Positions 11,027-22,687 of a stretch of DNA of 64,000 nucleotides are shown here, piece after piece. The notes under the pieces are model-generated. The model saw nothing but the letters and a program-made list of their open reading frames with translations. It was not told the origin of the DNA and did not search any database. The translations under genes were made by a program, and so were the position numbers. The DNA is taken from contig SIRU01000033.1 in assembly GCA_004366385.1 (NCBI GenBank), positions 1-64,000 on the forward strand, given 5' to 3'. The stretch comes from Actinomycetota bacterium. GTDB lineage: Bacteria > Actinomycetota > Thermoleophilia > Gaiellales > Gaiellaceae. The number at the start of each line of letters is the position of its first letter. The first letter of the stretch is position 1.

Positions 11027-13861
11027 ATGACCAAGACGAGGATCGCGATCCTCGCGCTCGTCGCGCTGTTCTTCCTGCCGAGCGCCTCGTTCGCGCACCG
11101 CTCCCACAAGGTCGAGACCGTCAAGGTCGCCGGCCTCGAGAAGCCGGTGCAGGTGCTGCGCGACACGTTCGGCGTCCCGCACGTCTTTGCAGCGAGCGAG
11201 CACGACGCCTACTTCATGGTCGGCTGGGTGCACGCCCAGGACCGGCTCTTCCAGATGGACTCGAGCCGCCGCCAGGCGAGCGGCACGCTCGCCGAGCTCC
11301 TCGGCCCGAGCGCGCTCGCGAGCGACGTCCAGCTGCGCACGCTCGGGCTGAGGCGGGCCGCCGTGCGCTCGCAGGCGGCGATCTCACCGGCGGGCACCGC
11401 GATCCTCCAGGCGTATGCGAAGGGCGTGAACGCGTGGATCGCCGCCAACCCGCTCCCGTCCGAGTACGCGGCGCTGGAGCTGACGAAGGCGAACGTGCCC
11501 GCGTGGACGGCGCTCGACTCGCTCGCGATCACGAAGCTGCTCGCGTTCGGGCTCTCGTTCGACACCGGCGACATCGCGAACACGCAGCGGCTGCTCACGT
11601 ACCAGGGCACGGGCGCCGTGCTCGGGTTCGACGGCACGAAGCTGTTCTTCGAGGACGTCATGCGCAGCGAGCCGTTCGCGCACGCGCCCTCGATCCTGCC
11701 CGGCGAGACGTCCGCGCCGCCGAAGAAGAAGGGCAAGAAGGACGACGACGACAAGGGCAAGGGAGGCAAGGGCAAGGACGACGACACGGGCGGCTTCTCC
11801 ACGTCCTTCCTGAAGCCGAACGTCGGCCAGGCGGCGGCCCAGGCGCTCGAGCAGCTCGAGGCCGGGAACCTCCCGACTGCGGCCGGCGACCAGGGCTCGA
11901 ACATCTGGGTCGTCTCCGGCAAGAAGTCGAAGACGGGGCGGCCGCTGGTGGCGAGCGACCCGCACCTCGCGCTCGGTTCGCCGTCCACGTTCTACGAGGT
12001 CGGCGTCGACGTCGCCGGGCGCAACCGGCTGACGCTGTACGGCGTCACGTTCCCGGGCGCGCCGGCAATCGTGCACGGCACGAACGGGAGCGTCTCCTGG
12101 GGCTCGACGGTCAACCCGACGGACGTGACGGACGTCTACTCCGAGCAGCTCACGATCGCGGGCGGCCTACCGGTCGCGACCACGTACAAGGGCGCGCCCG
12201 AGCCGACACAGATCATCCCCGAGAGCTACCGGGCGAACCAGCCCGGGAACGGCACGCCGGACGACTTGGTCAACGTGCCGCCCTCGGCGAGCATCCCGCC
12301 GGTGACCGTCGTCGTGCCGCGCCGGAACAACGGGCCGCTGATCAGCATCACCGGCGCGACCGGCCTCTCCGTCCAGTTCACGGGCTTCAGCCCGACCCGT
12401 GAGGTCGACTTCTTCCGCCTGCTCTCGCGGGCCGACACCGTCGAGAAAGCGATCGACGCGCAGCGCTACTTCGACTTCGGCGCGCAGAACTGGATGTACG
12501 TCGACGACCGCGGGTCGATCGGCTACAAGACGAGCGGCGAGATCCCGCTCCGCGAGGACCTGCAGGCGGGCACCGTCGCCGGCCTGCCGCCGTACTTCAT
12601 CCGCAACGGCACCGGCGGGAACGAGTGGATCCCGGACCCGACCCCGGCGGAGGATCAGGCGACGCCGTTCGAGATCCTCCCGTTCGCGGAGATGGACGGG
12701 CTCGTGAACCCGAAGCGCGGCTGGATCGCGAACGCGAACCAGGATCCGACGGGCCAGACGTTCGACAACGACCCGCTGAACGAGCTCCGGCCGGGCGGCG
12801 GCATCCGCTACATCACGCCGGGCCACGCGGACGGCAATCGCAACGCGCGGGTGACGAAGCGCCTCGAGGAGGCGCTCTCGACGGGTGACCGCGAGCTCTC
12901 GTTCGAGGAGATGCAGTCGATCCAGGCCGACGTGAAACTGAACGACGCCGAGGTCCTCGTGCCGTACATCGTGGCGGCGCTGAAGGCGGCGCAGACCCCG
13001 GGCGCGCCGCCGGCTCTGGCGGCGCTCGGCGCAGACCCGAGGGTGCAGGAGGCGGTCGCCAGGCTCTCCAAGTGGGACTTCTCGACGCCGACCGGCATCG
13101 TCGAGGGCTACGACGCGAGCGATCGCAAGGGCGTCCGGCTCACGCCGAAGCAGCGTGAGCTGGACGCGAGCGTGGCGGCGACGATCTACAGCCTCTGGCG
13201 GGGCCAGGCGCTGGCCGGGATCGTGGACGCGCCGCTCATCGCGCGCGGCCTCGGCAGCGTCCTTCCGGGAGGCGACCAGGCGATGACGGCGCTCCGGCAC
13301 CTGCTCGCGACGGGCGGTGTCGGCGCGTCCGGAATCGTGTTCTTCGCCGGGCCGGTCGGCCGGGACGTCGCGCTGCTCGGGACCCTGCGGGCGGCGGTCG
13401 AGCTTGCCGCCAGCCCGGGCTTCGCGCCAGCGTTCGGCGGCTCGACGAGCCTCGCCGACTACCGCTGGGGGAAGCTGCACCGGATCACGTTCGCCCACCC
13501 GCTGGGCGGGCCGTTCTCGCTCCCGCCCGGCGCCGGGTTCACCGACCTCGGGCCGGGGCTGCCGGGAGTCGCGACCGACGGCGGCTTCAGCGTCGTCGAC
13601 GCCTCCTCGCACAGCCCGCGGGCCTCGACGCTGAACGGCTTCAGATTCGGAAGCGGGCCCGCGCGGCGGTTCGTCGCCGAGGCGAAGCGCTCGCACCCGA
13701 AGGCGGTGCAGGTGATCCCGGGCGGCCAGAGCGGGAACCCGGCCGGGCCGTGGTTCGGGAACCAGCTCGGCCTTTGGCTCACCAACGACTACCACGGGGC
13801 GACGACGCGTCGCGGCGACATCGACGTGTCGCTGCGGCAGAACTTCGTGCCCGGGAAGTAG
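11027..13861 (+). CDS. Secreted penicillin acylase (Ntn hydrolase) family protein
   Basis: VQVLRDTFGVPHVFAASEHDAYFMVGWVHAQDRLFQMD; nucleophile GDQGSNIWVV; signal peptide. Confidence 0.93.
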   Translation: MTKTRIAILALVALFFLPSASFAHRSHKVETVKVAGLEKPVQVLRDTFGVPHVFAASEHDAYFMVGWVHAQDRLFQMDSSRRQASGTLAELLGPSALASDVQLRTLGLRRAAVRSQAAISPAGTAILQAYAKGVNAWIAANPLPSEYAALELTKANVPAWTALDSLAITKLLAFGLSFDTGDIANTQRLLTYQGTGAVLGFDGTKLFFEDVMRSEPFAHAPSILPGETSAPPKKKGKKDDDDKGKGGKGKDDDTGGFSTSFLKPNVGQAAAQALEQLEAGNLPTAAGDQGSNIWVVSGKKSKTGRPLVASDPHLALGSPSTFYEVGVDVAGRNRLTLYGVTFPGAPAIVHGTNGSVSWGSTVNPTDVTDVYSEQLTIAGGLPVATTYKGAPEPTQIIPESYRANQPGNGTPDDLVNVPPSASIPPVTVVVPRRNNGPLISITGATGLSVQFTGFSPTREVDFFRLLSRADTVEKAIDAQRYFDFGAQNWMYVDDRGSIGYKTSGEIPLREDLQAGTVAGLPPYFIRNGTGGNEWIPDPTPAEDQATPFEILPFAEMDGLVNPKRGWIANANQDPTGQTFDNDPLNELRPGGGIRYITPGHADGNRNARVTKRLEEALSTGDRELSFEEMQSIQADVKLNDAEVLVPYIVAALKAAQTPGAPPALAALGADPRVQEAVARLSKWDFSTPTGIVEGYDASDRKGVRLTPKQRELDASVAATIYSLWRGQALAGIVDAPLIARGLGSVLPGGDQAMTALRHLLATGGVGASGIVFFAGPVGRDVALLGTLRAAVELAASPGFAPAFGGSTSLADYRWGKLHRITFAHPLGGPFSLPPGAGFTDLGPGLPGVATDGGFSVVDASSHSPRASTLNGFRFGSGPARRFVAEAKRSHPKAVQVIPGGQSGNPAGPWFGNQLGLWLTNDYHGATTRRGDIDVSLRQNFVPGK

Positions 13862-13877
13862 CAAGAGCGCCACGCAC

Positions 13878-13909
13878 GAGTCACGGGCCGGCCCGCCGGC
13901 CCGTGACTC
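13878..13909. terminator. 14-bp perfect stem hairpin
   Basis: GAGTCACGGGCCGG-CCCG-CCGGCCCGTGACTC. Confidence 0.65.
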
Positions 13910-13930
13910 GGCTAGGTTTGGCCGCGGCCC

Positions 13931-15577
13931 GTGCTGCGCCGGCTCCGCATCGAGAACCTCGTCCTCATCCGCGAGGCGGACCTCGCGTTCGGCCCCGGGC
14001 TGAACGCGGTCACCGGCGAGACGGGCGCGGGCAAGACGATCTTCGCGCAGGCGATCGGGCTCCTGCTCGGGGCGCGGGCGGATGCGTCCTCGGTGGGCGC
14101 GGACGGCAGCGAGGCGTACGTCGAGGCCGAGCTCGACGTTCCCGAAGGGTTCTTCGACGAGGACGACGTCGCCGCGCTCGGCGAGCTGCGGCCGGAAGGC
14201 GAGGCGGGGCTCGTGCTCGCCCGGCGCGTCTTCGGCGACGGGCGCACGCGCGCGTATGCGTGGGGACGGGCGGTCGCGCGCGAGGACGTGGCGGGCGCGG
14301 CGGAGCGGCTGATCGCGATGTCGGGCCAGTTCGAGCAGCGCCGGCTCGGACGGGCCTCCTTCCAGCTCGCCGTGCTCGACGCCTTCTGCGGGCCGGAGCA
14401 GCTCGAGCGGCAGCGCGAGGCGCAGGCAGCGTGGCGCGAGCTGGCGGCCGCCCGCCGGCGGCACGACGAGCTCACACGCGACGCGAGCGCCGCCGCCGCG
14501 CGGCTCGCCGAGCTGCAGGCGCTCGTCGAGGACACCGAGGGCCTCGAGCCGGGCCACGAGGAGGCGCTGAAGGCGCAGCGGGAGCGGTTGCGACACGTAT
14601 CGGAGCTGGAGGAGGCGGCAGCAGCCGCGACCGAGGCGATCGCTCCCGAGGAGGGCGAGGGCGCCGCGTCGCTCGCGGCGCAGGCGGAGCGCGCGCTGGC
14701 TCCGCTGGAGCGGATCGCGCCGGAGCTCGGTGCCGCGGCAGCCGAGCTCCGCGACGTCACCGTGCGCCTGGGCGAGGTCGGGAGCGACCTGCACGCGTTC
14801 CTCGCCTCACTCGACGCCGACCCCGGCCGACTCGACGAGGTCGAGGGCTCGCTCGCACGGATCGCGGACCTCCAGCGCCGCTTCGGCGCCGCGACCTACG
14901 ACGAGCTCCTCGAGCGCGCCGCGGCCGCCCGTGCCGAGCTCGACGAGACCGCGGCCGGGCACGACCCGGTCGAGGCCGCAGCGCAGGCGGTCGCCGCGGC
15001 CGAGGCACACGTCGGGGCGCTCGCCGAGGAGCTGCGCGCGGTCCGCCGCTCGCAGTCGCGCCCGCTCGCCGACGCCGTCGCTGCCGAGCTCCGCGGCCTG
15101 GGGATGGGCGACGGCGAGTTCCTCGTCGAGCTGCGGGAACGCGAGCCGGGCGCGGCCGGCGCGGACGAGGCCGTCTTCCTCGTGCGCCCGAACGCGGGTC
15201 TCCCGTTCGCGCCGGTCGCCGAGACCGCATCCGGCGGTGAGCTCTCACGCATCGCGCTCGCGCTGGCCGCGGTCGCGGGCGGGGAGACGCTCGTCTTCGA
15301 CGAGATCGACGCGGGCGTCGGCGGCGTGACCGCGCACGCGGTCGCGTCCACCCTGCAACGACTGGCCGAGCGCGCGCAGGTGCTCACGATCACGCACCTC
15401 CCGCAGATCGCGAGCGTCGCCGAGAAGCACTTCCGCGTCGAGAAGGTGCCGGGCGACCCGACGCACACGCGCATCGAGGAGCTCGACGACGCCCTCCGCC
15501 GCGACGAGCTCGAGCGCATGGCCGGCGGCGCCGAGTTCCTCGCGACGCTCGGGGAGAGGGGTCAGGCTTCAGCCTGA
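13931..15577 (+). CDS. recN: DNA repair protein RecN
   Basis: LRIENLVLIREADLAFGPGLNAVTGETGAGKTI; SGGELSRIALAL; DEIDAGVGG; TITHLPQIAS. Confidence 0.96.
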   Translation: MLRRLRIENLVLIREADLAFGPGLNAVTGETGAGKTIFAQAIGLLLGARADASSVGADGSEAYVEAELDVPEGFFDEDDVAALGELRPEGEAGLVLARRVFGDGRTRAYAWGRAVAREDVAGAAERLIAMSGQFEQRRLGRASFQLAVLDAFCGPEQLERQREAQAAWRELAAARRRHDELTRDASAAAARLAELQALVEDTEGLEPGHEEALKAQRERLRHVSELEEAAAAATEAIAPEEGEGAASLAAQAERALAPLERIAPELGAAAAELRDVTVRLGEVGSDLHAFLASLDADPGRLDEVEGSLARIADLQRRFGAATYDELLERAAAARAELDETAAGHDPVEAAAQAVAAAEAHVGALAEELRAVRRSQSRPLADAVAAELRGLGMGDGEFLVELREREPGAAGADEAVFLVRPNAGLPFAPVAETASGGELSRIALALAAVAGGETLVFDEIDAGVGGVTAHAVASTLQRLAERAQVLTITHLPQIASVAEKHFRVEKVPGDPTHTRIEELDDALRRDELERMAGGAEFLATLGERGQASA

Positions 15578-15581
15578 CCCC
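15558..15581. repeat. Palindrome GGGGTCAGGCT-TC-AGCCTGACCCC overlapping the recN stop codon (possible terminator)
   Basis: 11-bp perfect inverted repeat; recN TGA lies in the right arm. Confidence 0.7.
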
Positions 15582-15605
15582 CGACCTCCGCCCCTGCTAC
15601 GGTGA

Positions 15606-18158
<2,553 letters not shown>

Positions 18159-18300
18159 GGCAGTCCTCCTTCGTCGGAACAGTGGTCTCTCGACGAAGGT
18201 CTCTCCCACCGCCTTCGGCGGTCGACGTCACCGGGCTGGCCGGACTGACGATGACGCCCGTTCGGGGATACTGCCCTTCGGGCAGGGATTCTAGCCCGAG
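18159..18300 (-). promoter_or_regulatory. Candidate yybP-ykoY-like (Mn2+) riboswitch leader of the TerC gene with SD-occluding hairpin
   Basis: Minus strand: CGTCATC ... TGACGTCGACCGCCGAAGGCGGTGGGAGAGACC, then CCTTCGTCG/CGACGAAGG hairpin abutting the SD. Confidence 0.4.
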
Positions 18301-18390
18301 GCGTTCGGGCTCGGGACGAAGGAGTGACGAGGTTCCGCACGGCCGAGCGCGCGCTCCGTCACCCGGCGACGGATCGTGCGATTCGGCGCA

Positions 18391-18423
18391 TTGAGCCGGC
18401 GTTGAGCCGGTGTTGAGCCGGCC
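18391..18423. repeat. Three tandem 11-bp direct repeats TTGAGCCGG(C/T)(G/C)
   Basis: TTGAGCCGGCG TTGAGCCGGTG TTGAGCCGGCC upstream of the 18454 promoter. Confidence 0.8.
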
Positions 18424-18453
18424 GAGCCATGCTGGGCGCGTTGAGGCCGGGCC

Positions 18454-18481
18454 TTGACCTGTCGCGACGTGGGGATAAGGT
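18454..18481 (+). promoter_or_regulatory. Sigma70-type promoter TTGACC-N16-TAAGGT
   Basis: -35/-10 hexamers 42 nt before the SBP start codon. Confidence 0.6.
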
Positions 18482-18522
18482 GTGGCCCGGCGGGCAGGAA
18501 AAGCGAGCGGGGAGGTAGAGAC

Positions 18523-20826
18523 GTGAAACTGCGGCGACTCGCCACGCTGGGCGTGGCTGCTCTGTGCGTATGCGTGCTTGCGGGGGGATCGGCGCTGGCC
18601 GCCGGGGAGGAGATCGTGGTCAAGACGCAGATGATGGCGCCGACCGCGAATCCGACGAACCTGGGGCCTCAGTACAACAACTGGATCGATCACTCCACTG
18701 CGGGCACGATCAGCGCAGAGGTCTTGATCTACCCGACGTGCCTCAAGCTCGTGAACTACGACGAGGACACGGACGCTCCCGTTCCCGAGGCTGCGACCGC
18801 CATGCCGACCGTATCCGGCGGCGGGACGATCTACACGTTCACGATCGCAACGGGGCACCGCTTCTCGGACGGCGAGCCGGTCACCGCGGAGAGCTTCCGG
18901 TGGGCGATCGACCGTGCGATCACGATCTCGCCGTTGGTTGCCGCCCTCATGCCCGACGTGGTCGACGTGACCGCAGCGGGGAACACGCTGACGGTCACGC
19001 TCTCGGCGCCTGCGGGCGATCTGGTCTCTCGGCTCGGAATGAGCCACTTCTGCGCCACGCCGAGCTCGGCGCCGGCCGCCTTCTCGGAGGCTCCGCTCGC
19101 CGCAGCAGGGCCGTACTACATCCAGTCCGCGTCGGTGAGCGAGATCGTTCTCGCTCGCAACCCGAACTACGGCGGCACGCGCACCCAGAACCTGGGGACG
19201 ATCCGCTGGCGGCCACTCGCCGCGGTCGCGGCCGATGAGGAGTGGAACGCGGACTACGTCTTCAGCCCCCTTGGGAGCTTCACGCCACCTGCCGGCATGA
19301 CGACGTTCTCGACGGCGGCCACCGGGGTCGAGATGCTCTTCCTGAACACGACACGGGCGCCCTTCAGCAGCGAGACCGCCCGGCGAGCCGTCGCGTACGC
19401 GATCGATCGGAACGCGCTCGCAGTGACCGATTCGTACGTGCCGCCCCTCGCTGCGACCGACACGTTCTTGTCGCCGCTCATGCCGGGGGCGGTGGATCAC
19501 GACGTCTACCCGCTCGACGGCAGCGGCCAGGCTACGGCGGTCAGTCTCCTCGGCGGAACGACGCCTGCGGTCGCGCTCTGCTACCCGTTCGGACGCGAGT
19601 CGGCGGTGGCGGCCATCGAGTCACAGCTCGAGGCGGTGGGGTTCCAGGTCACGAGCACGGGGTACATGCCCGTCGCGTTCTTCAACACCGTGGTTCCGAA
19701 CTCGTTGCTCTGCGACCTGCGGCTCCTGACCATCAACCCACCCTACCCCGACCCGGCAGGGCTGCTGCCACGACTGTTCCACGGCGGCTCGGTCGGAATC
19801 GCGAACTGGTCGTTCTTCGACGACGCGACCTTCAACGCTCGCCTCGACGCTGCGAATGCAACAACGGACGAGTCCGCGCGCCTGGCCGAGTATGCGCTTC
19901 TCGACCACGATCTCGCGCTCGCGGCTCCGGTGGTCGCGATCGGGTTCCGCTCCTTCCGCGACATCGTGTCGTCCAGGATCGGTTGCACGTCCACGAGCCG
20001 CGCCAGGCACGGCGGCTTCGCGCTCAACCGCCTCTGCATCGAGGTGAGCGAGACCGCTCCTCCCGGCGGGACGGTGTCCACCGGGGGCGATGCTACTCCG
20101 GCGGCGCCGCTGCAGTCGAGCGTCACCGTCCCCGACGACGGCGAGTCTCGCGAGGTCTCGATCACGCAGGGGATCTCCGACGCGAGCGTCCAGCCGTCCT
20201 TTGCCCTGCTCGAGCAGCAGCTCGACGTCTCGGTCGAGCCTGCAGGCACGGTCGCGGAGCCCCTGGTGCTCGCGTTCGAGCTCGACGCGAGCGTGCTCGC
20301 GGCAGCCGGGATCGGGATCGCCGACGTCGTCGTCTACCGCAACGGCGATCCCGTGGCCGACTGCACCAACCCCGGCGGGACCTCGGCAGAGCCCGATCCC
20401 TGCGTCGCGAGTCGCACGACGCAGGCGGACGGCGACGGTCTCGTCATCGTGCGGACGTCGGCGGCCAGCCGCTGGAACTTCGGGGGTGGGAGGGGTCGCG
20501 GGCCGTTCGAGCCGGTGAGCGCGCAGCCGGCCGTGAACACGATGAAGGCCGGGAGGACGGTGCCGGTCAAGTTCGCGCTCGGCGGTGACTTCGGGTTGAA
20601 CGTCTTCGAGGCCGGCTACCCGAGGTCAGAGGGCGGAACGTGCGGCGGCCCCGCCGACTCGATCGAGACGACTTCGACGAACTCCTCCGGGCTCCAGTAC
20701 GACGCGACGACCGGGACGTATCAGTACAACTGGAAGACCCAGAGTTCGTGGAAGGGTCAGTGCCGGGTACTCATCCTGCGCCTCACCGACGGTCAGGAGA
20801 TCCGCGCGAGCTTCAAGTTCAACTAG
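18523..20826 (+). CDS. Orphan ABC transporter substrate-binding protein (SBP_bac_5 family) with C-terminal PxKF-type domain
   Basis: Signal peptide; GHRFSDGEPVTAESFRWAIDRA; C-terminal MKAGRTVPVKFALGGDFGLNVFEAGYPRS..YNWKTQSSWKGQCRVLILRLTDGQ; SD GGAGGT. Confidence 0.85.
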   Translation: MKLRRLATLGVAALCVCVLAGGSALAAGEEIVVKTQMMAPTANPTNLGPQYNNWIDHSTAGTISAEVLIYPTCLKLVNYDEDTDAPVPEAATAMPTVSGGGTIYTFTIATGHRFSDGEPVTAESFRWAIDRAITISPLVAALMPDVVDVTAAGNTLTVTLSAPAGDLVSRLGMSHFCATPSSAPAAFSEAPLAAAGPYYIQSASVSEIVLARNPNYGGTRTQNLGTIRWRPLAAVAADEEWNADYVFSPLGSFTPPAGMTTFSTAATGVEMLFLNTTRAPFSSETARRAVAYAIDRNALAVTDSYVPPLAATDTFLSPLMPGAVDHDVYPLDGSGQATAVSLLGGTTPAVALCYPFGRESAVAAIESQLEAVGFQVTSTGYMPVAFFNTVVPNSLLCDLRLLTINPPYPDPAGLLPRLFHGGSVGIANWSFFDDATFNARLDAANATTDESARLAEYALLDHDLALAAPVVAIGFRSFRDIVSSRIGCTSTSRARHGGFALNRLCIEVSETAPPGGTVSTGGDATPAAPLQSSVTVPDDGESREVSITQGISDASVQPSFALLEQQLDVSVEPAGTVAEPLVLAFELDASVLAAAGIGIADVVVYRNGDPVADCTNPGGTSAEPDPCVASRTTQADGDGLVIVRTSAASRWNFGGGRGRGPFEPVSAQPAVNTMKAGRTVPVKFALGGDFGLNVFEAGYPRSEGGTCGGPADSIETTSTNSSGLQYDATTGTYQYNWKTQSSWKGQCRVLILRLTDGQEIRASFKFN

Positions 20827-20901
20827 CGCTGCAGTGGACTCGAGCGACGGCCTCGTGGCTTCCGGGTCGCGGGGTCTCCGCTCGTCCGTAGGATCCGCCG
20901 C

Positions 20902-22038
20902 GTGCAGCAGCCGACGCTGACCTCGCCGCTGCTCGACCTCTTCCTCGAGCTGTGCGCGCTCCCCAGCCCCTCGAAGAGGGAGCGCGCGGTCGCCGACCGG
21001 GTCGGGCGGTGCCTGAGCGAGATCGGGCTCGAGTGGGACGAGGACGACGCAGCCGCCGCACTGGGCGGCGACACCGGGAACCTGTACGCGCGGCTCGAGC
21101 CGACCGCCGACGGCCTCCCGATCTTCCTCTGCGCGCACACGGACACGGTTCCGCCGGAGGCGGCCATCGAGCCGGTCGTCGGCGAGGACGGAGTCGTCCG
21201 CAACGCGGCCGGCACGATCCTAGGCTCCGACAACAAGGCAGCGGTCGTGGTCATGCTCGAGGCGGTGCGGCAGATCGTGCGCGAAGGCCGGCCGCACGCG
21301 GGGATCGAGCTCCTCTTCACGTGCCAGGAGGAGATCTCGCTGCGCGGGGCCGAGGCCTTCGACCACACGCGCCTGCACGCGACGACGGGCCTCGTCTACG
21401 ACCAGGGCGCGCCGATCGGCGAGATCGTCCTCGGCTCCCCGCACGGGCGGCTCCTCGACTTCCGCTTCCACGGCCGCGCCGCGCACGCGGGGATGGCGCC
21501 GGAGGACGGGCGCTCCGCGATCGCGGCCGCGTCACGCGCGATCGCCGACTTCCGCCTCGGCCGCATCGACGACGAGACGAGCGCGAACGTGGGGGAGATC
21601 ACCGGCGGCACGGCGCGCAACGTCGTTCCCGATCACTGCTCGTTCACCGCCGAGGTGCGCTCGCACGACGAGTCGAAGGCGGTCGACCTCGTGCGGGAGA
21701 TGTTGGAGACCGCCGCGTACGCCGCGAGCCTCGGCGACTGCGAGGTCGAGTCCGAGGTCCGCCCGAGCTTCCCCGGCTACCGCTTCCGCGAGACCGACGA
21801 GCCGGTCGTCCTCGCCGCCACTGCACTCCGGGCGGCGGGGTACGAGCCGTCGTACGCGCTCTCCGGCGGCGGCGCCGACGCGAACGTCTTCAACGCGCGC
21901 GGCCTCTCCTGCGTGAACCTCGCGAACGGGATGACCGACATCCACACACCCGACGAGCGCATCGCGGTCGCCGACCTCGAGGGGATGGTGGAGGTCACGC
22001 TCGCGCTGATCGACGGGGCGCGCGACGGCGCGGGTTAA
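20902..22038 (+). CDS. Peptidase T-like M20 family metallopeptidase
   Basis: FLCAHTDTVPPE; GSDNKAAVVVMLEA; CQEEISLRGAE; GRAAHAGMAPEDGRSAI. Confidence 0.92.
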   Translation: MQQPTLTSPLLDLFLELCALPSPSKRERAVADRVGRCLSEIGLEWDEDDAAAALGGDTGNLYARLEPTADGLPIFLCAHTDTVPPEAAIEPVVGEDGVVRNAAGTILGSDNKAAVVVMLEAVRQIVREGRPHAGIELLFTCQEEISLRGAEAFDHTRLHATTGLVYDQGAPIGEIVLGSPHGRLLDFRFHGRAAHAGMAPEDGRSAIAAASRAIADFRLGRIDDETSANVGEITGGTARNVVPDHCSFTAEVRSHDESKAVDLVREMLETAAYAASLGDCEVESEVRPSFPGYRFRETDEPVVLAATALRAAGYEPSYALSGGGADANVFNARGLSCVNLANGMTDIHTPDERIAVADLEGMVEVTLALIDGARDGAG

Positions 22039-22337
22039 CCCACTTCCTCCACGAGCTCGAACGCGGTCACCTCGACCGACTCGAGCGTGTCCGCGATCGC
22101 GTCCATGCTCGCGCGGAAGCTGTCCGATCCCCGGATCGCGTCCAGCTCCGCGTCGTTCGCGACCGGCCCGCCGACGCTCTGGAAGCGCAGTGGGTGGTGC
22201 CGGTCGCGCCACAGTCGGAACGTCGCGTGCGGCAGCTGCCGCGCGAGATCGGCGACCCCTTCGCGCCAGAGCCGCAGGAACTCGGCCTCGCGCCCCTCCC
22301 TCACCTGCCAGACGCGCGAGAGGTAGACCTCGCCCAG
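22035..22337 (-). CDS. Antibiotic biosynthesis monooxygenase-like (dimeric alpha/beta barrel) protein; probable CTG start
   Basis: VYLSRVWQVREGREAEFLRLWREG parallels the upstream paralog; canonical start only inside the domain (GTG 22304). Confidence 0.7.
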   Translation of the reverse strand: MGEVYLSRVWQVREGREAEFLRLWREGVADLARQLPHATFRLWRDRHHPLRFQSVGGPVANDAELDAIRGSDSFRASMDAIADTLESVEVTAFELVEEVG

Positions 22338-22338
22338 C

Positions 22339-22632
22339 TCAGCTCACCTCGACCGCGAGCTCGAGGGTGGAGATCTCGCCGGAGTCGAGGAGCCGCCACA
22401 TGGACGCCATCGAGTCCTGGAACTCCGGCGTCGAGCGCATGGCGTCGATCTGCTCGCGGTTCCGCCAGCCCTCGGCGAGGCTCACGAAGCGCCGCGGGTT
22501 GTCCGCGTCGCGAAACAGCATCAGCTTGACCCCCGCGTGCGCGAGCACCGCGCTCTGCGCGCCCTCCTCCCACCGCCGGACGAACTCGTCCTCGCGGCCC
22601 TCCTTCACGTTCCACACGCCTGACGTGTACAC
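22339..22632 (-). CDS. Antibiotic biosynthesis monooxygenase-like protein (paralog)
   Basis: VYTSGVWNVKEGREDEFVRRWEEG; SD AGGAGGTGCC before GTG. Confidence 0.8.
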   Translation of the reverse strand: MYTSGVWNVKEGREDEFVRRWEEGAQSAVLAHAGVKLMLFRDADNPRRFVSLAEGWRNREQIDAMRSTPEFQDSMASMWRLLDSGEISTLELAVEVS

Positions 22633-22687
22633 GGCACCTCCTCTCTCGGTGGGCCAAGTCTGACCGACGCGCGGGTAGCGTGAGGCG

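Noticed and set aside
11740-11757. DDDDK (enterokinase-like site) in penicillin acylase
   Set aside because: Part of a low-complexity K/D run; no reason to infer a bacterial protease site.
12167-14794. 875-aa minus ORF opposite penicillin acylase and recN
   Set aside because: Shadow ORF with no recognisable domain; both sense genes are clear.
18523-20826. Complete peptide ABC transporter operon
   Set aside because: No permease or ATPase genes on either side; only the binding protein is present.
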